Shown here one piece after another: positions 15,012 to 23,686 of a stretch of 24,139 nt of DNA; within the stretch, counting starts at the first letter, position 1; every line of letters begins with the position of its first letter. Position numbers and translations under genes: made by a program. Source of the stretch: JALUUH01 sp964636675. Lineage in GTDB: Bacteria > Pseudomonadota > Gammaproteobacteria > S012-40. The notes under the pieces were generated by a model. The model was given only the letters and a program-made list of their open reading frames with translations, was not told the origin of the DNA and searched no databases. The stretch covers positions 1-24,139 of the forward strand of contig CAZWUO010000033.1 in the NCBI GenBank assembly GCA_964636675.1. Direction: 5' to 3'.

Positions 15012-16298
15012 GTGAATTTGTTACGTATTTTTAGTTTAATTCTTTTTTGCTTACTGGGTTCGCCAATGCTTATTGCGGGCCAGATAATTGATAAAATTGT
15101 CGCGATTGTCGATGAGGATATCATAACGCTGACTGAACTCGATCGACAAATGCAGGTCGTGCAACAGCAAATAAGGGCGCAGAATACACTGCCGCCACCG
15201 CAGAACGTGCTAAAAAAGCAAGTATTGGAAAGAGAAATCATTAAGCGAATTCAGTTGCAGCTTGCAAAAAATACGGGCATTACTATTGATGATAATGCGT
15301 TGACCTCGACATTGGAAAATATCGCCGCACAAAATAGTTTGTCACTAGATGAGTTTCGTAAAGTGCTTGAACGAGATGGTTTTAAGTTTGCCGATTTTCG
15401 TGAAGATATAAGAAATGAAATGGCGCTTGCACGCTTGATGCAGCGTGAGGTTAATTCGCGGGTATTGGTGACTGACCAGGAAATTGCTAATTTTATTTCC
15501 ACCCAAGAAACGCAAGGCAATATTGATGATGAGTTTCTGTTGTCGCATATATTAATCGCTGTACCAGAAGCGTCGAATGCGGAAGCGATAGAAAAAATAA
15601 AAGATAAAGCTCAGCGTGTATTAGATGAACTCAATCAAGGTGCGGATTTTGCGCAAATGGCGATAAGCGTATCGAATGCACAAAAAGCCTTAGAAGGTGG
15701 AAGTTTAGGCTGGCGCAAAGCGGGTCAGTTGCCAGCGCTTTTTACCCGTTTGGTTTTCAAAATGAAAAAAAAGAGTATCAGCGAGCTTATTCGTAGTCCA
15801 AATGGTTTTCATATCATCCAACTGGTCGATAAAAGAACCGGGAAAAAACATATTATTACGCAAACTCAGGCGCGGCATATATTAATGCGCCCGAATGAAT
15901 TGATGGATGCGGATGAAGTTGTGTTGCGCTTACAGCAATTGCGTGAGCGTATTATTAATGGCGATGACTTTTTAGAACTCGCACGCTCGCATAGCGCGGA
16001 TACTAATTCAGCGGCAGTGGGTGGAGACTTGGGTTGGATTAGTCCAGGTGATATGGTGCCACAATTTGAAACCGTAATGAATGATACTTCCACGGGCGAA
16101 GTCAGCGAGCCATTTCAAAGTCAGTTTGGATGGCATATCTTGCAAGTATTGGATAGGCGTTCGCTAGATAACAGAGAAGAGTTTGCGCGTAATAAAGCGA
16201 ATGAGTTTATTCGACAACGTAAAACGGATGAGCTTGCGGAGTCTTGGCTGCGCCAATTACGTGATCAGGCTTATGTCCAAATAAAAATCCAATTGTGA
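15012..16298 (+). CDS. surA: Periplasmic chaperone/peptidyl-prolyl isomerase SurA
   Basis: SurA escorts unfolded outer-membrane proteins, including LptD, across the periplasm. The 428-residue product has a signal peptide (residues 1 to about 22, MNLLRIFSLILFCLLGSPMLIA), the N-terminal chaperone core (IDKIVAIVDEDIITLTELD and the following helices, to about residue 170), a first parvulin domain (about 175-275, FLLSHILIAVP to GFHIIQLVD), a second parvulin domain (about 285-382, QARHILMRP to GWHILQVLD), and a short C-terminal helix. The length is close to E. coli SurA (428). Translation starts at GTG 15012, with AAGGAAG upstream. The stop overlaps the pdxA start (GTGA), so the two are coupled. 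Confidence 0.96.
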   Translation: MNLLRIFSLILFCLLGSPMLIAGQIIDKIVAIVDEDIITLTELDRQMQVVQQQIRAQNTLPPPQNVLKKQVLEREIIKRIQLQLAKNTGITIDDNALTSTLENIAAQNSLSLDEFRKVLERDGFKFADFREDIRNEMALARLMQREVNSRVLVTDQEIANFISTQETQGNIDDEFLLSHILIAVPEASNAEAIEKIKDKAQRVLDELNQGADFAQMAISVSNAQKALEGGSLGWRKAGQLPALFTRLVFKMKKKSISELIRSPNGFHIIQLVDKRTGKKHIITQTQARHILMRPNELMDADEVVLRLQQLRERIINGDDFLELARSHSADTNSAAVGGDLGWISPGDMVPQFETVMNDTSTGEVSEPFQSQFGWHILQVLDRRSLDNREEFARNKANEFIRQRKTDELAESWLRQLRDQAYVQIKIQL

Positions 16299-17299
16299 GT
16301 TCAAAGAGTATTTCTCGTATCCTCATTACCCCAGGAGAGCCCGCAGGAATAGGTCCAGACATAGCGATTATGGCGGCGCAACAGAAGTATGATGCGCAGC
16401 TTGTTATTGTTGCCGATCCTGTATTAATTACACAGCGGGCTAGGCAGTTAGGTATTCCTTTGCGTTTGACCGAGTGGCAAGCCGATCAAGTGAGAAAACA
16501 CCAACCGGGGCATTTGTATTATCTTCCGGTTAAACTCCGAGTTGATAGTTCCTGCGGTGAACTGCAACAAGCCAATGCGGATTATGTTCTGAAGACCCTA
16601 GACCTTGCGATTAACTATAGTATGAATGGAGATTTTCTGGCGGTGGTAACCGGCCCTGTGCAAAAAAGTATTATTAATGATACAGGCGTCACATTCTCTG
16701 GGCATACGGAATATTTTGCCGAAAAAACACAAGCGGCATTGCCTGTAATGATGTTGGCAACCAACAACCTACGAGTTGCATTAGTAACGACCCACTTGCC
16801 GCTGCGCGAAGTCGTTACCGCTATTACCATGGAAAAGTTGACCCAAGTGTTGCAAATATTATTCGATGACTTGGAGCAACAGTTCGGGATAAACCAGCCG
16901 CATGTGATTATTAGTGGTTTGAATCCTCATGCCGGCGAAGCTGGGTATTTAGGCCGTGAAGAGATAGAGATTATTGAGCCTGTGGTCAACGCATTTCGCC
17001 AGCGCGGATACCAACTCACTGGGCCATTACCTGCGGATACGTTATTTGTCTCCAAACATTTGGATACCGCCGATGCGGTGCTTGCAATGTATCATGACCA
17101 GGGTTTACCGGTTTTAAAATATTCAGGTTTTGGGCAAGCGATAAACGTGACTTTAGGTTTGCCGATTATTCGCACCTCGGTTGATCACGGCACGGCTTTG
17201 GAGCTTGCTGGAACCGGTCGTGCTGATCCAACGAGCATGGAACTCGCGATAAAAACGGCGATTGAAATGGCGCAGCGACGAGCCACCCTAAATGCATAA
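16295..17299 (+). CDS. pdxA: 4-hydroxythreonine-4-phosphate dehydrogenase (PdxA)
   Basis: PdxA oxidises 4-phosphohydroxy-L-threonine in the deoxyxylulose-phosphate-dependent route to vitamin B6. The 334-residue product shows the family motifs: ITPGEPAGIGPD (residues 11-22), SGHTEYFAE around His137, and the three divalent-metal ligands His167 (TTHLPLREV), His212 (NPHAGE) and His267 (MYHDQG), one residue beyond E. coli 166, 211 and 266. IIRTSVDHGTALELAGTGRAD closes the active site. The start is GTG 16295, which overlaps the surA stop by 4 bases. The end overlaps rsmA by 8 bases. The surA-pdxA-rsmA order is that of E. coli. Confidence 0.97.
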   Translation: MSSKSISRILITPGEPAGIGPDIAIMAAQQKYDAQLVIVADPVLITQRARQLGIPLRLTEWQADQVRKHQPGHLYYLPVKLRVDSSCGELQQANADYVLKTLDLAINYSMNGDFLAVVTGPVQKSIINDTGVTFSGHTEYFAEKTQAALPVMMLATNNLRVALVTTHLPLREVVTAITMEKLTQVLQILFDDLEQQFGINQPHVIISGLNPHAGEAGYLGREEIEIIEPVVNAFRQRGYQLTGPLPADTLFVSKHLDTADAVLAMYHDQGLPVLKYSGFGQAINVTLGLPIIRTSVDHGTALELAGTGRADPTSMELAIKTAIEMAQRRATLNA

Positions 17300-18083
17300 A
17301 GCACGCAAACGTTTTGGACAAAATTTTTTACACGATCCAGATGTTATTCGGCGTATTGTCAGAGCCATTAATCCAAAGGACAACGACAATTTAATAGAAA
17401 TTGGGCCGGGACAAGGCGCGTTAACCCTCTTGTTATTAGCGCAGAGCAAGCATATAAGTTTAATCGAACTAGACCGCGATTTGATTTTATTGCTGGAGAG
17501 AGTCCTACCGCCGGTAGGAGTGTTTTCTATTTATAATATGGACGTGCTCAAATTTGATTTTTCCACATTGCATGCGGACACAAGAAAAATGCGCATTGTT
17601 GGTAACTTGCCGTATAACATTTCGACGCCGTTACTTTTCCATTTGGTGAAATACTGCGAAGATATAAAAGATATGTATTTCATGTTACAAAAAGAAGTCG
17701 TTGATAGAATATGTGCTGTACCGAATACTAAGGCTTATGGACGCTTAAGCGTGATGTTGCAATATCACTTTGACGTGGAAAGGCTTTTTAATGTGGGGCC
17801 GGGTGCGTTTAAACCCGCGCCAAAAGTGGAGTCTTCAATCGTGCGTTTGGTGCCACTCGTGGAAAAACGAGCGCATGTAGAGAACCTTACGATGTTTGCT
17901 CAAGTCGTCAGTCAGAGCTTTAATATGCGGCGCAAAACAATTCGTAATTCACTCAATAAAATGTTAACCGAGCAGCAAATCGTGGCAGCGGGTATTGATC
18001 CGATGTTGCGCCCGGAAAACTTAAGTCTTGAGCAGTTCGCTGTGTTGAGTAATTTCGCTCATACCCTGGTACAGCCTTCTTGA
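17292..18083 (+). CDS. rsmA: 16S rRNA (adenine1518/1519-N6) dimethyltransferase RsmA (KsgA)
   Basis: RsmA dimethylates A1518 and A1519 near the 3' end of 16S rRNA during small-subunit assembly; loss of it gives kasugamycin resistance. The 263-residue product starts with RKRFGQNFLHDPDVIRRIV, has the SAM-binding loop EIGPGQG at residues 36-42, and the methyltransferase motif NLPYNIS beginning at residue 105. The second half carries GPGAFKPAPKVESSIVRL and FNMRRKTIRNSL, typical of KsgA/Dim1. ATG 17292 lies within the end of pdxA (8-base overlap). The usual followers apaG and apaH are absent. Confidence 0.97.
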   Translation: MHKARKRFGQNFLHDPDVIRRIVRAINPKDNDNLIEIGPGQGALTLLLLAQSKHISLIELDRDLILLLERVLPPVGVFSIYNMDVLKFDFSTLHADTRKMRIVGNLPYNISTPLLFHLVKYCEDIKDMYFMLQKEVVDRICAVPNTKAYGRLSVMLQYHFDVERLFNVGPGAFKPAPKVESSIVRLVPLVEKRAHVENLTMFAQVVSQSFNMRRKTIRNSLNKMLTEQQIVAAGIDPMLRPENLSLEQFAVLSNFAHTLVQPS

Positions 18084-18111
18084 GCGATATTATTTAGCCC
18101 ACAAATGATCC

Positions 18112-18174
18112 CACCTGCTAAGGTGCGGGTAGATGTAGCGAGGCTGCTCAGTTGTACGCTACCTGCTGAGTGTT
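18112..18174. terminator. Possible transcription stop between convergent rsmA and yceI
   Basis: Two stems lie in the 91-base convergent gap: CACCT-GCTA-AGGTG (18112-18125), and GTAGCG (18135-18140) pairing with CGCTAC (18157-18162) across a 16-base loop, followed by TGTTTTAATTTT on the plus strand. The second could end rsmA transcription; the T-run is broken, so the call is weak. Confidence 0.3.
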
Positions 18175-18744
18175 TTAATTTTCACGAATGGCTTCGACCT
18201 CAAACCAGAGTTTCATGGTGTCCCCGATGTTAGGCAAACCGAATTTGCTGCCAAAGTCTGAACGCTTAATTTCGGCAGATGCTTCAAATCCGCAGGTGTA
18301 AGCTTGGCTTATTGGGTTTTTTCCACAGCGCATTCGGTTCACATTCAATGGAACGGGCTTAGTAATACCCAGCATTGTTAGGTCTCCTTCGACGAAGGCG
18401 GTGCTGTTATCGCCGAAGCTAATATTCCTCGACTTATATATAATATTGGGAAATTCCATAACGTTTAAAAAATCGGGTGAGCGCAGATGTTTGTCGCGTT
18501 TAGCAAATCCCGTGGTAATTGATACCGCCGCAATTTTTATATCAATAAAGCCCGTTTTCCGCTGACGGTCGATCATTAGGCGGCCTGTGGTTTGGTCGAA
18601 ACGACCATACATCGTCGACAGCCCGAGATGATCGATCGCAAAATGTGGAAAGCTGTGTTCCGGATCAATGGCATAATATTCTGCCTCAGCCAATGCAGAG
18701 GTTGAAAAGGCCAGAAAGAAAAATACCATGTATATTTTACGCAT
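18175..18744 (-). CDS. YceI family periplasmic lipid-binding protein
   Basis: This 189-residue protein has a signal peptide (MRKIYMVFFFLAFSTSALA, cleavage near residue 19) and a YceI domain. Family segments are YAIDPEHSFPHFAIDHLGLSTMYGRFDQTTG at the start of the mature protein, then DKHLRSPDFLNVMEFPNIIYKS and GDLTMLGITKPVPLNV, and the end KRSDFGSKFGLPNIGDTMKLWFEVEA. YceI proteins are lipocalin-like beta barrels that bind long isoprenoid or fatty chains in the periplasm; the ligand here is unknown. Two cysteines (in MRCGKNP and YTCGFEA) are close enough to form a disulfide. A GGGGA ribosome site precedes ATG 18744. It is transcribed alone and converges on rsmA. Confidence 0.93.
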   Translation of the reverse strand: MRKIYMVFFFLAFSTSALAEAEYYAIDPEHSFPHFAIDHLGLSTMYGRFDQTTGRLMIDRQRKTGFIDIKIAAVSITTGFAKRDKHLRSPDFLNVMEFPNIIYKSRNISFGDNSTAFVEGDLTMLGITKPVPLNVNRMRCGKNPISQAYTCGFEASAEIKRSDFGSKFGLPNIGDTMKLWFEVEAIREN

Positions 18745-19059
18745 ATTGTTTTCCCCATAGATAAGTCACGGTTTTTTGTTGTGTACTCATTATCCTAAAA
18801 TCCGCCGTTGAGCGGTCTGTAGCGTGTTTAGATCAGCGCTAACGGTAACAAGCGGAGCAATTCTAGACAACTATTAACGTTTAAGTGGGGTTAAATTCCT
18901 TGAAAATAATGAGATTAAAAGCGGAGGCACTATATCCGTGTGTATAACAGGCTTATAGCCTGTGCGACGGGTACTGTTAAAAAGATGAAAACACAGTAAA
19001 ATACTCAAGTAAAAAGAAGGTGCTGGTGATTTTACAGGTTGATACAAATGAGGGAATCT
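18745..19059. other. Divergent gap between yceI and selO
   Basis: This 315-base region must hold the promoters of yceI (minus) and selO (plus). I see no gene in it. Its clearest structure is the hairpin ACAGGC-TTATA-GCCTGT at 18947-18963. No promoter with both boxes at good spacing was clear to me. Confidence 0.5.
18947..18963. repeat. Hairpin ACAGGC-TTATA-GCCTGT upstream of selO
   Basis: This is a perfect 6-base stem with a 5-base loop, about 97 bases upstream of the selO start. No U-run follows, so a terminator role is unlikely; it may be an operator or leader structure. Confidence 0.35.
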
Positions 19060-20514
19060 ATGGAACTCAAATTTACCAATAGTTTTGCTGATTTGCCGCA
19101 AGCGTTTTTCGAGCGGACGATTCCTACACCACTAGATGCTTGTCATCTTATTGATCTTAATAAAAAAGTATCCGAATTTTTGGGCATGAGTGCGGAGTTT
19201 TGCCAATCGGCGCAGTTTTTAAGTTATTTTAACGGCCAGCTGCAACATCCTGGGTTTGCGCCTTTAGCGGCGGTTTACGCGGGCCACCAATTTGGTACTT
19301 ATGTGCCACAGTTGGGTGATGGACGCGCGATATTATTGGGTGAGCTTGAAACGACAGCTAAACAAAGCTGGGAGCTGCAATCCAAGGGGGCAGGTTTGAC
19401 GCGGTATTCACGCTCGGGTGATGGCCGCGCGGTGTTGCGTTCAACGATACGCGAATACCTGTGCAGTACTGCAATGGATGGCCTGGGTGTTCCAACTACT
19501 CACGCTTTATGTTTGATGGGCAGCGCTACCGATGTTTATCGAGAGCGCGTCGAAAAAGCTGCGTTACTGATTCGAGTGGCGCCGACGTTTATCCGTTTTG
19601 GTTCTTTCGAATATTTTCATTATCAATCACGTCCTGATTTAGTGAGGACGCTCACAGACTATGTGATTCAGCAATATTTTCCACATTTTTGCAAGGAATC
19701 GAATTCCGTTTTATGTTTCTTTAAAGAAGTTGTAAAGCGCACGGCGGAGTTAATCGCAAAATGGCAAGCGATTGGTTTTGCCCACGGGGTGATGAATACA
19801 GACAATATGTCAGTACTGGGTTTGACCTTGGATTATGGCCCATTTGGTTTTCTCGACGAATATAATCCCGACTATATTTGCAATCATTCGGATTATTCTG
19901 GGCGTTATGCGTTTAAGCGTCAGGTGACGATAGGTTTATGGAATTTACAGCGGTTTGCCGAATCCTTGGCTTCGATTCTTCCATTCGATCAGGCAAACGA
20001 AGCACTAGAAGACTATGCCAGCATTTTCTCGCAACATTTGTTTCAGCTTATGGGAGATAAGCTAGGGCTTGTCGAGCGTGATAAAGAAGTAGTGGGAATT
20101 ATTAATCAATTGCTCGCTTTGTTAGAAACTAACCGCGTTGATTACACCTTGTTTTTTCGTCGTCTTGCGAGCTTTGATCAAGCCAAAGATGCCGCCAATG
20201 ATTTATTGCGTGATCAGTTTGTTGATCGAGTATCTTTTGACGAATGGGCAAAAAAATATAGGCAACAATTAGCGAAAGAAGGCAGCAATAACAAAGCGCG
20301 GGCTGAGTTTTTAAAGCAGCATAACCCCAAGTTTATTTTGCGCAATCACCTCGCGCAAATTGCGATTGAAAAAGCCGAAGCAGGTGATTATTCTGCAATA
20401 AAAATTTTACAAAAATTATTGCAAAACCCTTTTGCAGAGCACGCTGAGTATGAGGAATATGCGGCAGCTCCTCCCGACTGGGCTAAAAAAATTGTGATTA
20501 GTTGCTCATCTTGA
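19060..20514 (+). CDS. selO: Protein adenylyltransferase SelO (YdiU)
   Basis: SelO is a pseudokinase-fold enzyme that transfers AMP from ATP to protein hydroxyl groups and is linked to redox stress. ATG 19060 is chosen because AGGGA lies 5 bases upstream; the TTG at 19039 and ATG at 19048 are in frame but less supported. The 484-residue product has the nucleotide-binding segments LGDGRAILLGE, LQSKGAGLTRYSRSGDGRAVLR with Lys109, and the metal site HGVMNTDNMSVLGLTLDYGPFGF with Asp248, Asn249 and Asp258. These lie four residues before the corresponding positions I recall for Pseudomonas SelO (Lys113, Asp252, Asn253, Asp262). The end is SCSS, with Cys482 at the position where eukaryotic SelO has selenocysteine. 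Confidence 0.95.
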   Translation: MELKFTNSFADLPQAFFERTIPTPLDACHLIDLNKKVSEFLGMSAEFCQSAQFLSYFNGQLQHPGFAPLAAVYAGHQFGTYVPQLGDGRAILLGELETTAKQSWELQSKGAGLTRYSRSGDGRAVLRSTIREYLCSTAMDGLGVPTTHALCLMGSATDVYRERVEKAALLIRVAPTFIRFGSFEYFHYQSRPDLVRTLTDYVIQQYFPHFCKESNSVLCFFKEVVKRTAELIAKWQAIGFAHGVMNTDNMSVLGLTLDYGPFGFLDEYNPDYICNHSDYSGRYAFKRQVTIGLWNLQRFAESLASILPFDQANEALEDYASIFSQHLFQLMGDKLGLVERDKEVVGIINQLLALLETNRVDYTLFFRRLASFDQAKDAANDLLRDQFVDRVSFDEWAKKYRQQLAKEGSNNKARAEFLKQHNPKFILRNHLAQIAIEKAEAGDYSAIKILQKLLQNPFAEHAEYEEYAAAPPDWAKKIVISCSS

Positions 20515-20654
20515 GTAACTGCCGTGTTATCCATATCGTAGCGCGCTCACTTTCTGAGTGAATTCAATGCCATCACTCATGCGCATTTTAAGCAACAACA
20601 TAACGATACTGCGTAGTGGTCAACTGAGGAATTTAGCTTGAAAATTATTTTTGC

Positions 20655-21989
20655 TCAAACTTGTCGCATTATTAGCCCCATCTGAGGGTTTTCCGCTGGC
20701 AATGCAATTTTGACTTGATAGCCACTGCCGGGTGCAATGTCCATAGGCTGTCCTTTTGCATCCAGCATTTTTTCGAGAATAAAATGCTGGTTGCCCTCAG
20801 GTAGCATAAGTTCTAGTTGATCACCTATTTGAAATTTATTTTTTACATCTACTTCAGCCAGTTGCTCAACGGCATCATATCCAGTGATTTCACCGACAAA
20901 CTGTTGCTGAGTACTGACTGAGTTACCTTGCTCATAGTTTTGATAGGCTTCAGGTACATGGCGTCGATAAAAGCCTTCGGTATAACCACGATTGGCCAGG
21001 CTATCGAGTTCGACCATAAGAGACATATCAAAGGGCTTGCCAGCAAGCGCGTTGTCCATGGCGCAACGATATACTTGGGATGTTCTCGCGGCATAAAAAT
21101 GGGATTTTGTACGGCCTTCAATTTTTAACGAGTTGACCCCTATCTCCATCAGTTTTGCAACATGTTGTACGGCACGCAAGTCTTTAGAGTTCATGATGTA
21201 AGTGCCGTGCTCATCTTCGAAGATCGGCATATATTCGCCTTTGCGTTGTGGCTCTTCCAGTAGAAACACTTGTTCGGAGAGCTGCTGCGCATCGGGTTTA
21301 AACATAATGGGTTCAGATGTTTGGGTCTCCGTAGAAAGCGTGCGAGAAATGTCGCCAGACTCATCCTCTTTGCTGCTATACATTTTGTAGTCCCAACGGC
21401 ATGAATTAGTACAGCTTCCCTGGTTTGGGTCGCGGTGATTGAAATACCCTGAAAGCAGGCAGCGACCCGAGTAGGCAATGCACAAGGCGCCATGCACAAA
21501 GACTTCGAGTTCCATATCAGGACATTGTTGACGGATTTCTGCAATTTCTTCGAGAGCGAGTTCGCGCGATAGAATAACGCGTTTGATGCCTATTGATTGC
21601 CAAAATTTTACGCTCGCGTAATTGACTGTATTGGCTTGCACGGATAAGTGCACAATGGCATCGGGCCACTTTTCTCTCACCATCATGATTAAGCCAGGAT
21701 CCGCCATAATAAGTGCATCGGGTTGCATCTCTATAATCGGTGTCATGTCTTTGAGGTAGGTTTTAATCTTGGCATTATGTGGCGAGATGTTGCTTGCGAC
21801 ATAAAACTTTTTGCCGAGCTTATGTGCCGTCTCAATACCCGTGCACAGGTTTTCTAGTCCGAAGTCATTGTTGCGTACACGTAAACTATAACGAGGCTGA
21901 CCGGCATAGACGGCGTCTGCGCCATACGCAAATGCATAATTCATGTTTTTAAGAGTACCTGCAGGGGCCAGTAATTCAGGGGGATGCAT
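20655..21989 (-). CDS. trhP: tRNA 5-hydroxyuridine-34 prephenate-dependent synthase TrhP (YegQ, U32 family)
   Basis: TrhP, a peptidase-U32-family protein, makes 5-hydroxyuridine at wobble position 34 of tRNAs, using prephenate-derived chemistry. The 444-residue product follows E. coli YegQ closely: ELLAPAGTLKNMNYAFAYGADAVYAG at the N-terminus; the Cys cluster GALCIAYSGRCLLSGYFNHRDPNQGSCTNSCRW (Cys170, 177, 193 and 197) that probably binds an iron-sulfur centre; then EDEHGTYIMNSKDL, GVNSLKIEGRTKS and the C-terminal barrel domain VKNKFQIGDQLELMLPEG. The length matches the family (about 450). It converges on selO, and its 113-base upstream gap separates it from the PilZ gene on the same strand, so it may have its own promoter. 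Confidence 0.95.
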   Translation of the reverse strand: MHPPELLAPAGTLKNMNYAFAYGADAVYAGQPRYSLRVRNNDFGLENLCTGIETAHKLGKKFYVASNISPHNAKIKTYLKDMTPIIEMQPDALIMADPGLIMMVREKWPDAIVHLSVQANTVNYASVKFWQSIGIKRVILSRELALEEIAEIRQQCPDMELEVFVHGALCIAYSGRCLLSGYFNHRDPNQGSCTNSCRWDYKMYSSKEDESGDISRTLSTETQTSEPIMFKPDAQQLSEQVFLLEEPQRKGEYMPIFEDEHGTYIMNSKDLRAVQHVAKLMEIGVNSLKIEGRTKSHFYAARTSQVYRCAMDNALAGKPFDMSLMVELDSLANRGYTEGFYRRHVPEAYQNYEQGNSVSTQQQFVGEITGYDAVEQLAEVDVKNKFQIGDQLELMLPEGNQHFILEKMLDAKGQPMDIAPGSGYQVKIALPAENPQMGLIMRQV

Positions 21990-22102
21990 AATTTGATAGC
22001 CGTGTTTAAAGTTAGGTAGTATATATTAGCAGTTTTGTCAGGTATTATCGATGGATAAACGAGAGTGGCTTTAAGTGATGGTTGTGAGATTTAAGCTTGG
22101 TT

Positions 22103-22615
22103 TTAGATTTGAGGAAATTTGTCCGCGTATTTTTTTATCCACTCATCTGCCGCCTCGGCCCCAGTAAGTTGCCGTCCTTCCTTTTTGAGTACTTCTTTTT
22201 TGTAATGCTCAATGTGACAACATTGCTCGATCATTCGTGTGCGATACGCATCTTGTTGGTCGAGAAGTTCTAATCCAATTTCATAAATATCGGTTGTTGT
22301 TTTTTCGCACCAAGCAACCTTACCATAGGCTTTGAAGGTGGGTTGAGTGGCAGAAATTTTTATTTGTAACACGGATCCAATTGCAATTTTTTCTGTGCAG
22401 TTGAAGGCCACGCCTCCTTGACTTACATTAGACAGGTTTTGCAGTTTGTGATCACCGTTTGTTTCAATTTTATATTCGATAGGAATGTCTGAAGGGTGGC
22501 GGATAAATTTTCGCACGCCGGTATTTCCAGTGGCCTTTTCAATGGTTTCAAATTTAAATTTCTCTAAACGCATATGGGCAGTGCTCACTATGAGTGTGTA
22601 ATATCGCACATCCAT
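22103..22615 (-). CDS. PilZ-domain protein (likely c-di-GMP binding)
   Basis: This 170-residue protein has a PilZ domain at about residues 34-125. Both c-di-GMP-contact motifs are visible: RKFIR (Arg35 and Arg39, RxxxR) and NVSQGG (Asn63, Ser65, Gly68, fitting the D/N-x-S-x-x-G motif). The end (KEVLKKEGRQLTGAEAADEWIKKYADKFPQ) is charged and helical and may be an output or partner-binding tail. The start is uncertain: ATG 22615 gives 170 residues, while ATG 22573 (MRLEKF) gives 156; neither has a ribosome site I can see. With the motifs intact, c-di-GMP binding is likely, but the partner and pathway are unknown. Confidence 0.85.
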   Translation of the reverse strand: MDVRYYTLIVSTAHMRLEKFKFETIEKATGNTGVRKFIRHPSDIPIEYKIETNGDHKLQNLSNVSQGGVAFNCTEKIAIGSVLQIKISATQPTFKAYGKVAWCEKTTTDIYEIGLELLDQQDAYRTRMIEQCCHIEHYKKEVLKKEGRQLTGAEAADEWIKKYADKFPQI

Positions 22616-22691
22616 GGTTGTTTCGTTTACGCTATTAATGAGTGTTATTCAAATACAATGCCAGAAGCTTAGAAATGGAAATCCGAGTGAG

Positions 22692-23033
22692 TTAATCATC
22701 TTGTATGTATATTTTTGAATTTTCAACGACTAAATTTATTTTGGTGAGTGATTGCTTAATACAAGGGCCTCTTAGGCAATGACCGTCTTGGATGCGAAAT
22801 AATGCGCCGTGAACTGCACATTGTATATATTCATTATCTATGTCCATGAATTGATCGGGCTGCCAATTTAGCGGTGCGCTGGTATGTGGACATGTGTTTG
22901 CATAAGCGTAAAACTGATTGTCGTGGCGGACTACGAATATAGCCGGGTCTCTTGTATGATTAGGCAAGCTAAAGCCTTTGCTTTGATTTTCGTCAAGCTC
23001 GGTGGTATTGCATAGAAATAGTTTATCATTCAT
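22692..23033 (-). CDS. Small Rieske [2Fe-2S] protein
   Basis: This 113-residue single-domain Rieske protein has both cluster motifs: CPH with Cys48 and His50 (NTCPHTSAPLN), and CAVH with Cys72 and His75 (CAVHGALF), as in dioxygenase-type ferredoxins and NirD-like proteins. Start ATG 23033 overlaps the hydrolase stop (ATGA, 23030-23033). The frame extends back to 23153 inside the hydrolase gene, but those extra residues are basic and unlike any Rieske N-terminus. No oxygenase or reductase gene is next to it in the window, so its electron partner is unknown. It has no signal peptide or transmembrane anchor, so it is probably cytoplasmic. It appears to be the last gene of a unit with the hydrolase. 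Confidence 0.88.
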   Translation of the reverse strand: MNDKLFLCNTTELDENQSKGFSLPNHTRDPAIFVVRHDNQFYAYANTCPHTSAPLNWQPDQFMDIDNEYIQCAVHGALFRIQDGHCLRGPCIKQSLTKINLVVENSKIYIQDD

Positions 23034-23680
23034 TTTTTTGTTTGAATGTGTTGGGTGATTATTTTTTTGAGCTCTACTAGACGTCGGTGAAAAAAATGTC
23101 CTGCGCCGGCCATGCGTGCGATTTCTGGGGAGGGTGTGATTTTTTCTGCCCAATGAAATACTTCATCCGGTGGAACGATTTCGTCTTTATCGCCCATAAT
23201 CAATAACCAAGGGCAATTGGGTATTGCGATTTTAGAAAAGTCATATAGATGTACCGCTGGCGCTACGGTGAGCAAATAAGATGCGTTAGTTTTGCTACAT
23301 ATATTTAGCGCAATATAGGCACCAAACGAAAACCCCGCAAGCCATACATCGAGACCGGGATATTTGGTTTGCATAAATGCGATAACTGTTTCTAAATCCT
23401 GGGTTTCGCCAATAGCATTGGCAAATTCGCCTTCGCTCTCTGCAACCCCGCGAAAATTAAATCGAGCGACTGGAATGCCGAAGTCAGAGAATGTTCGAGC
23501 AATTGTGTGCACGACTTTGTTATCCATTGTGCCGCCGTGTAGCGGATGAGGGTGACATATTACAGCAAATGCGTTGTATGGATTAGCTGCGGTCGTTGTG
23601 ATGATGGTTGCTAGTTTGCCTGCTGCACCGGGTATGAAAATGGCTTCATTTTGCGGCCGAAATTTTTCTGGATAAACCAT
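23030..23680 (-). CDS. Alpha/beta hydrolase (COG2945-like)
   Basis: This 216-residue cytoplasmic hydrolase has the canonical triad in order: nucleophile Ser118 in GFSFG (residues 116-120), Asp166 in GDKDEIVP, and His195 in GAGHFFH. The N-terminal oxyanion segment CHPHPLHGGTMDNKVVHTIAR and the stretch RFNFRGVAESEGEF are typical of the COG2945 group of small alpha/beta hydrolases of unknown substrate. There is no signal peptide. The gene follows the patatin-like gene by 6 bases and overlaps the Rieske gene by 4, so the three probably form an operon; a role in lipid or ester turnover is inferred from the patatin neighbour only. Confidence 0.9.
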   Translation of the reverse strand: MVYPEKFRPQNEAIFIPGAAGKLATIITTTAANPYNAFAVICHPHPLHGGTMDNKVVHTIARTFSDFGIPVARFNFRGVAESEGEFANAIGETQDLETVIAFMQTKYPGLDVWLAGFSFGAYIALNICSKTNASYLLTVAPAVHLYDFSKIAIPNCPWLLIMGDKDEIVPPDEVFHWAEKITPSPEIARMAGAGHFFHRRLVELKKIITQHIQTKK

Positions 23681-23686
23681 ACTTAT

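Noticed and set aside
23034..23153. Upstream extension of the Rieske frame
   Set aside because: It lies fully inside the alpha/beta hydrolase gene in another frame, is very basic, and the ATGA overlap at 23030-23033 gives a natural start.
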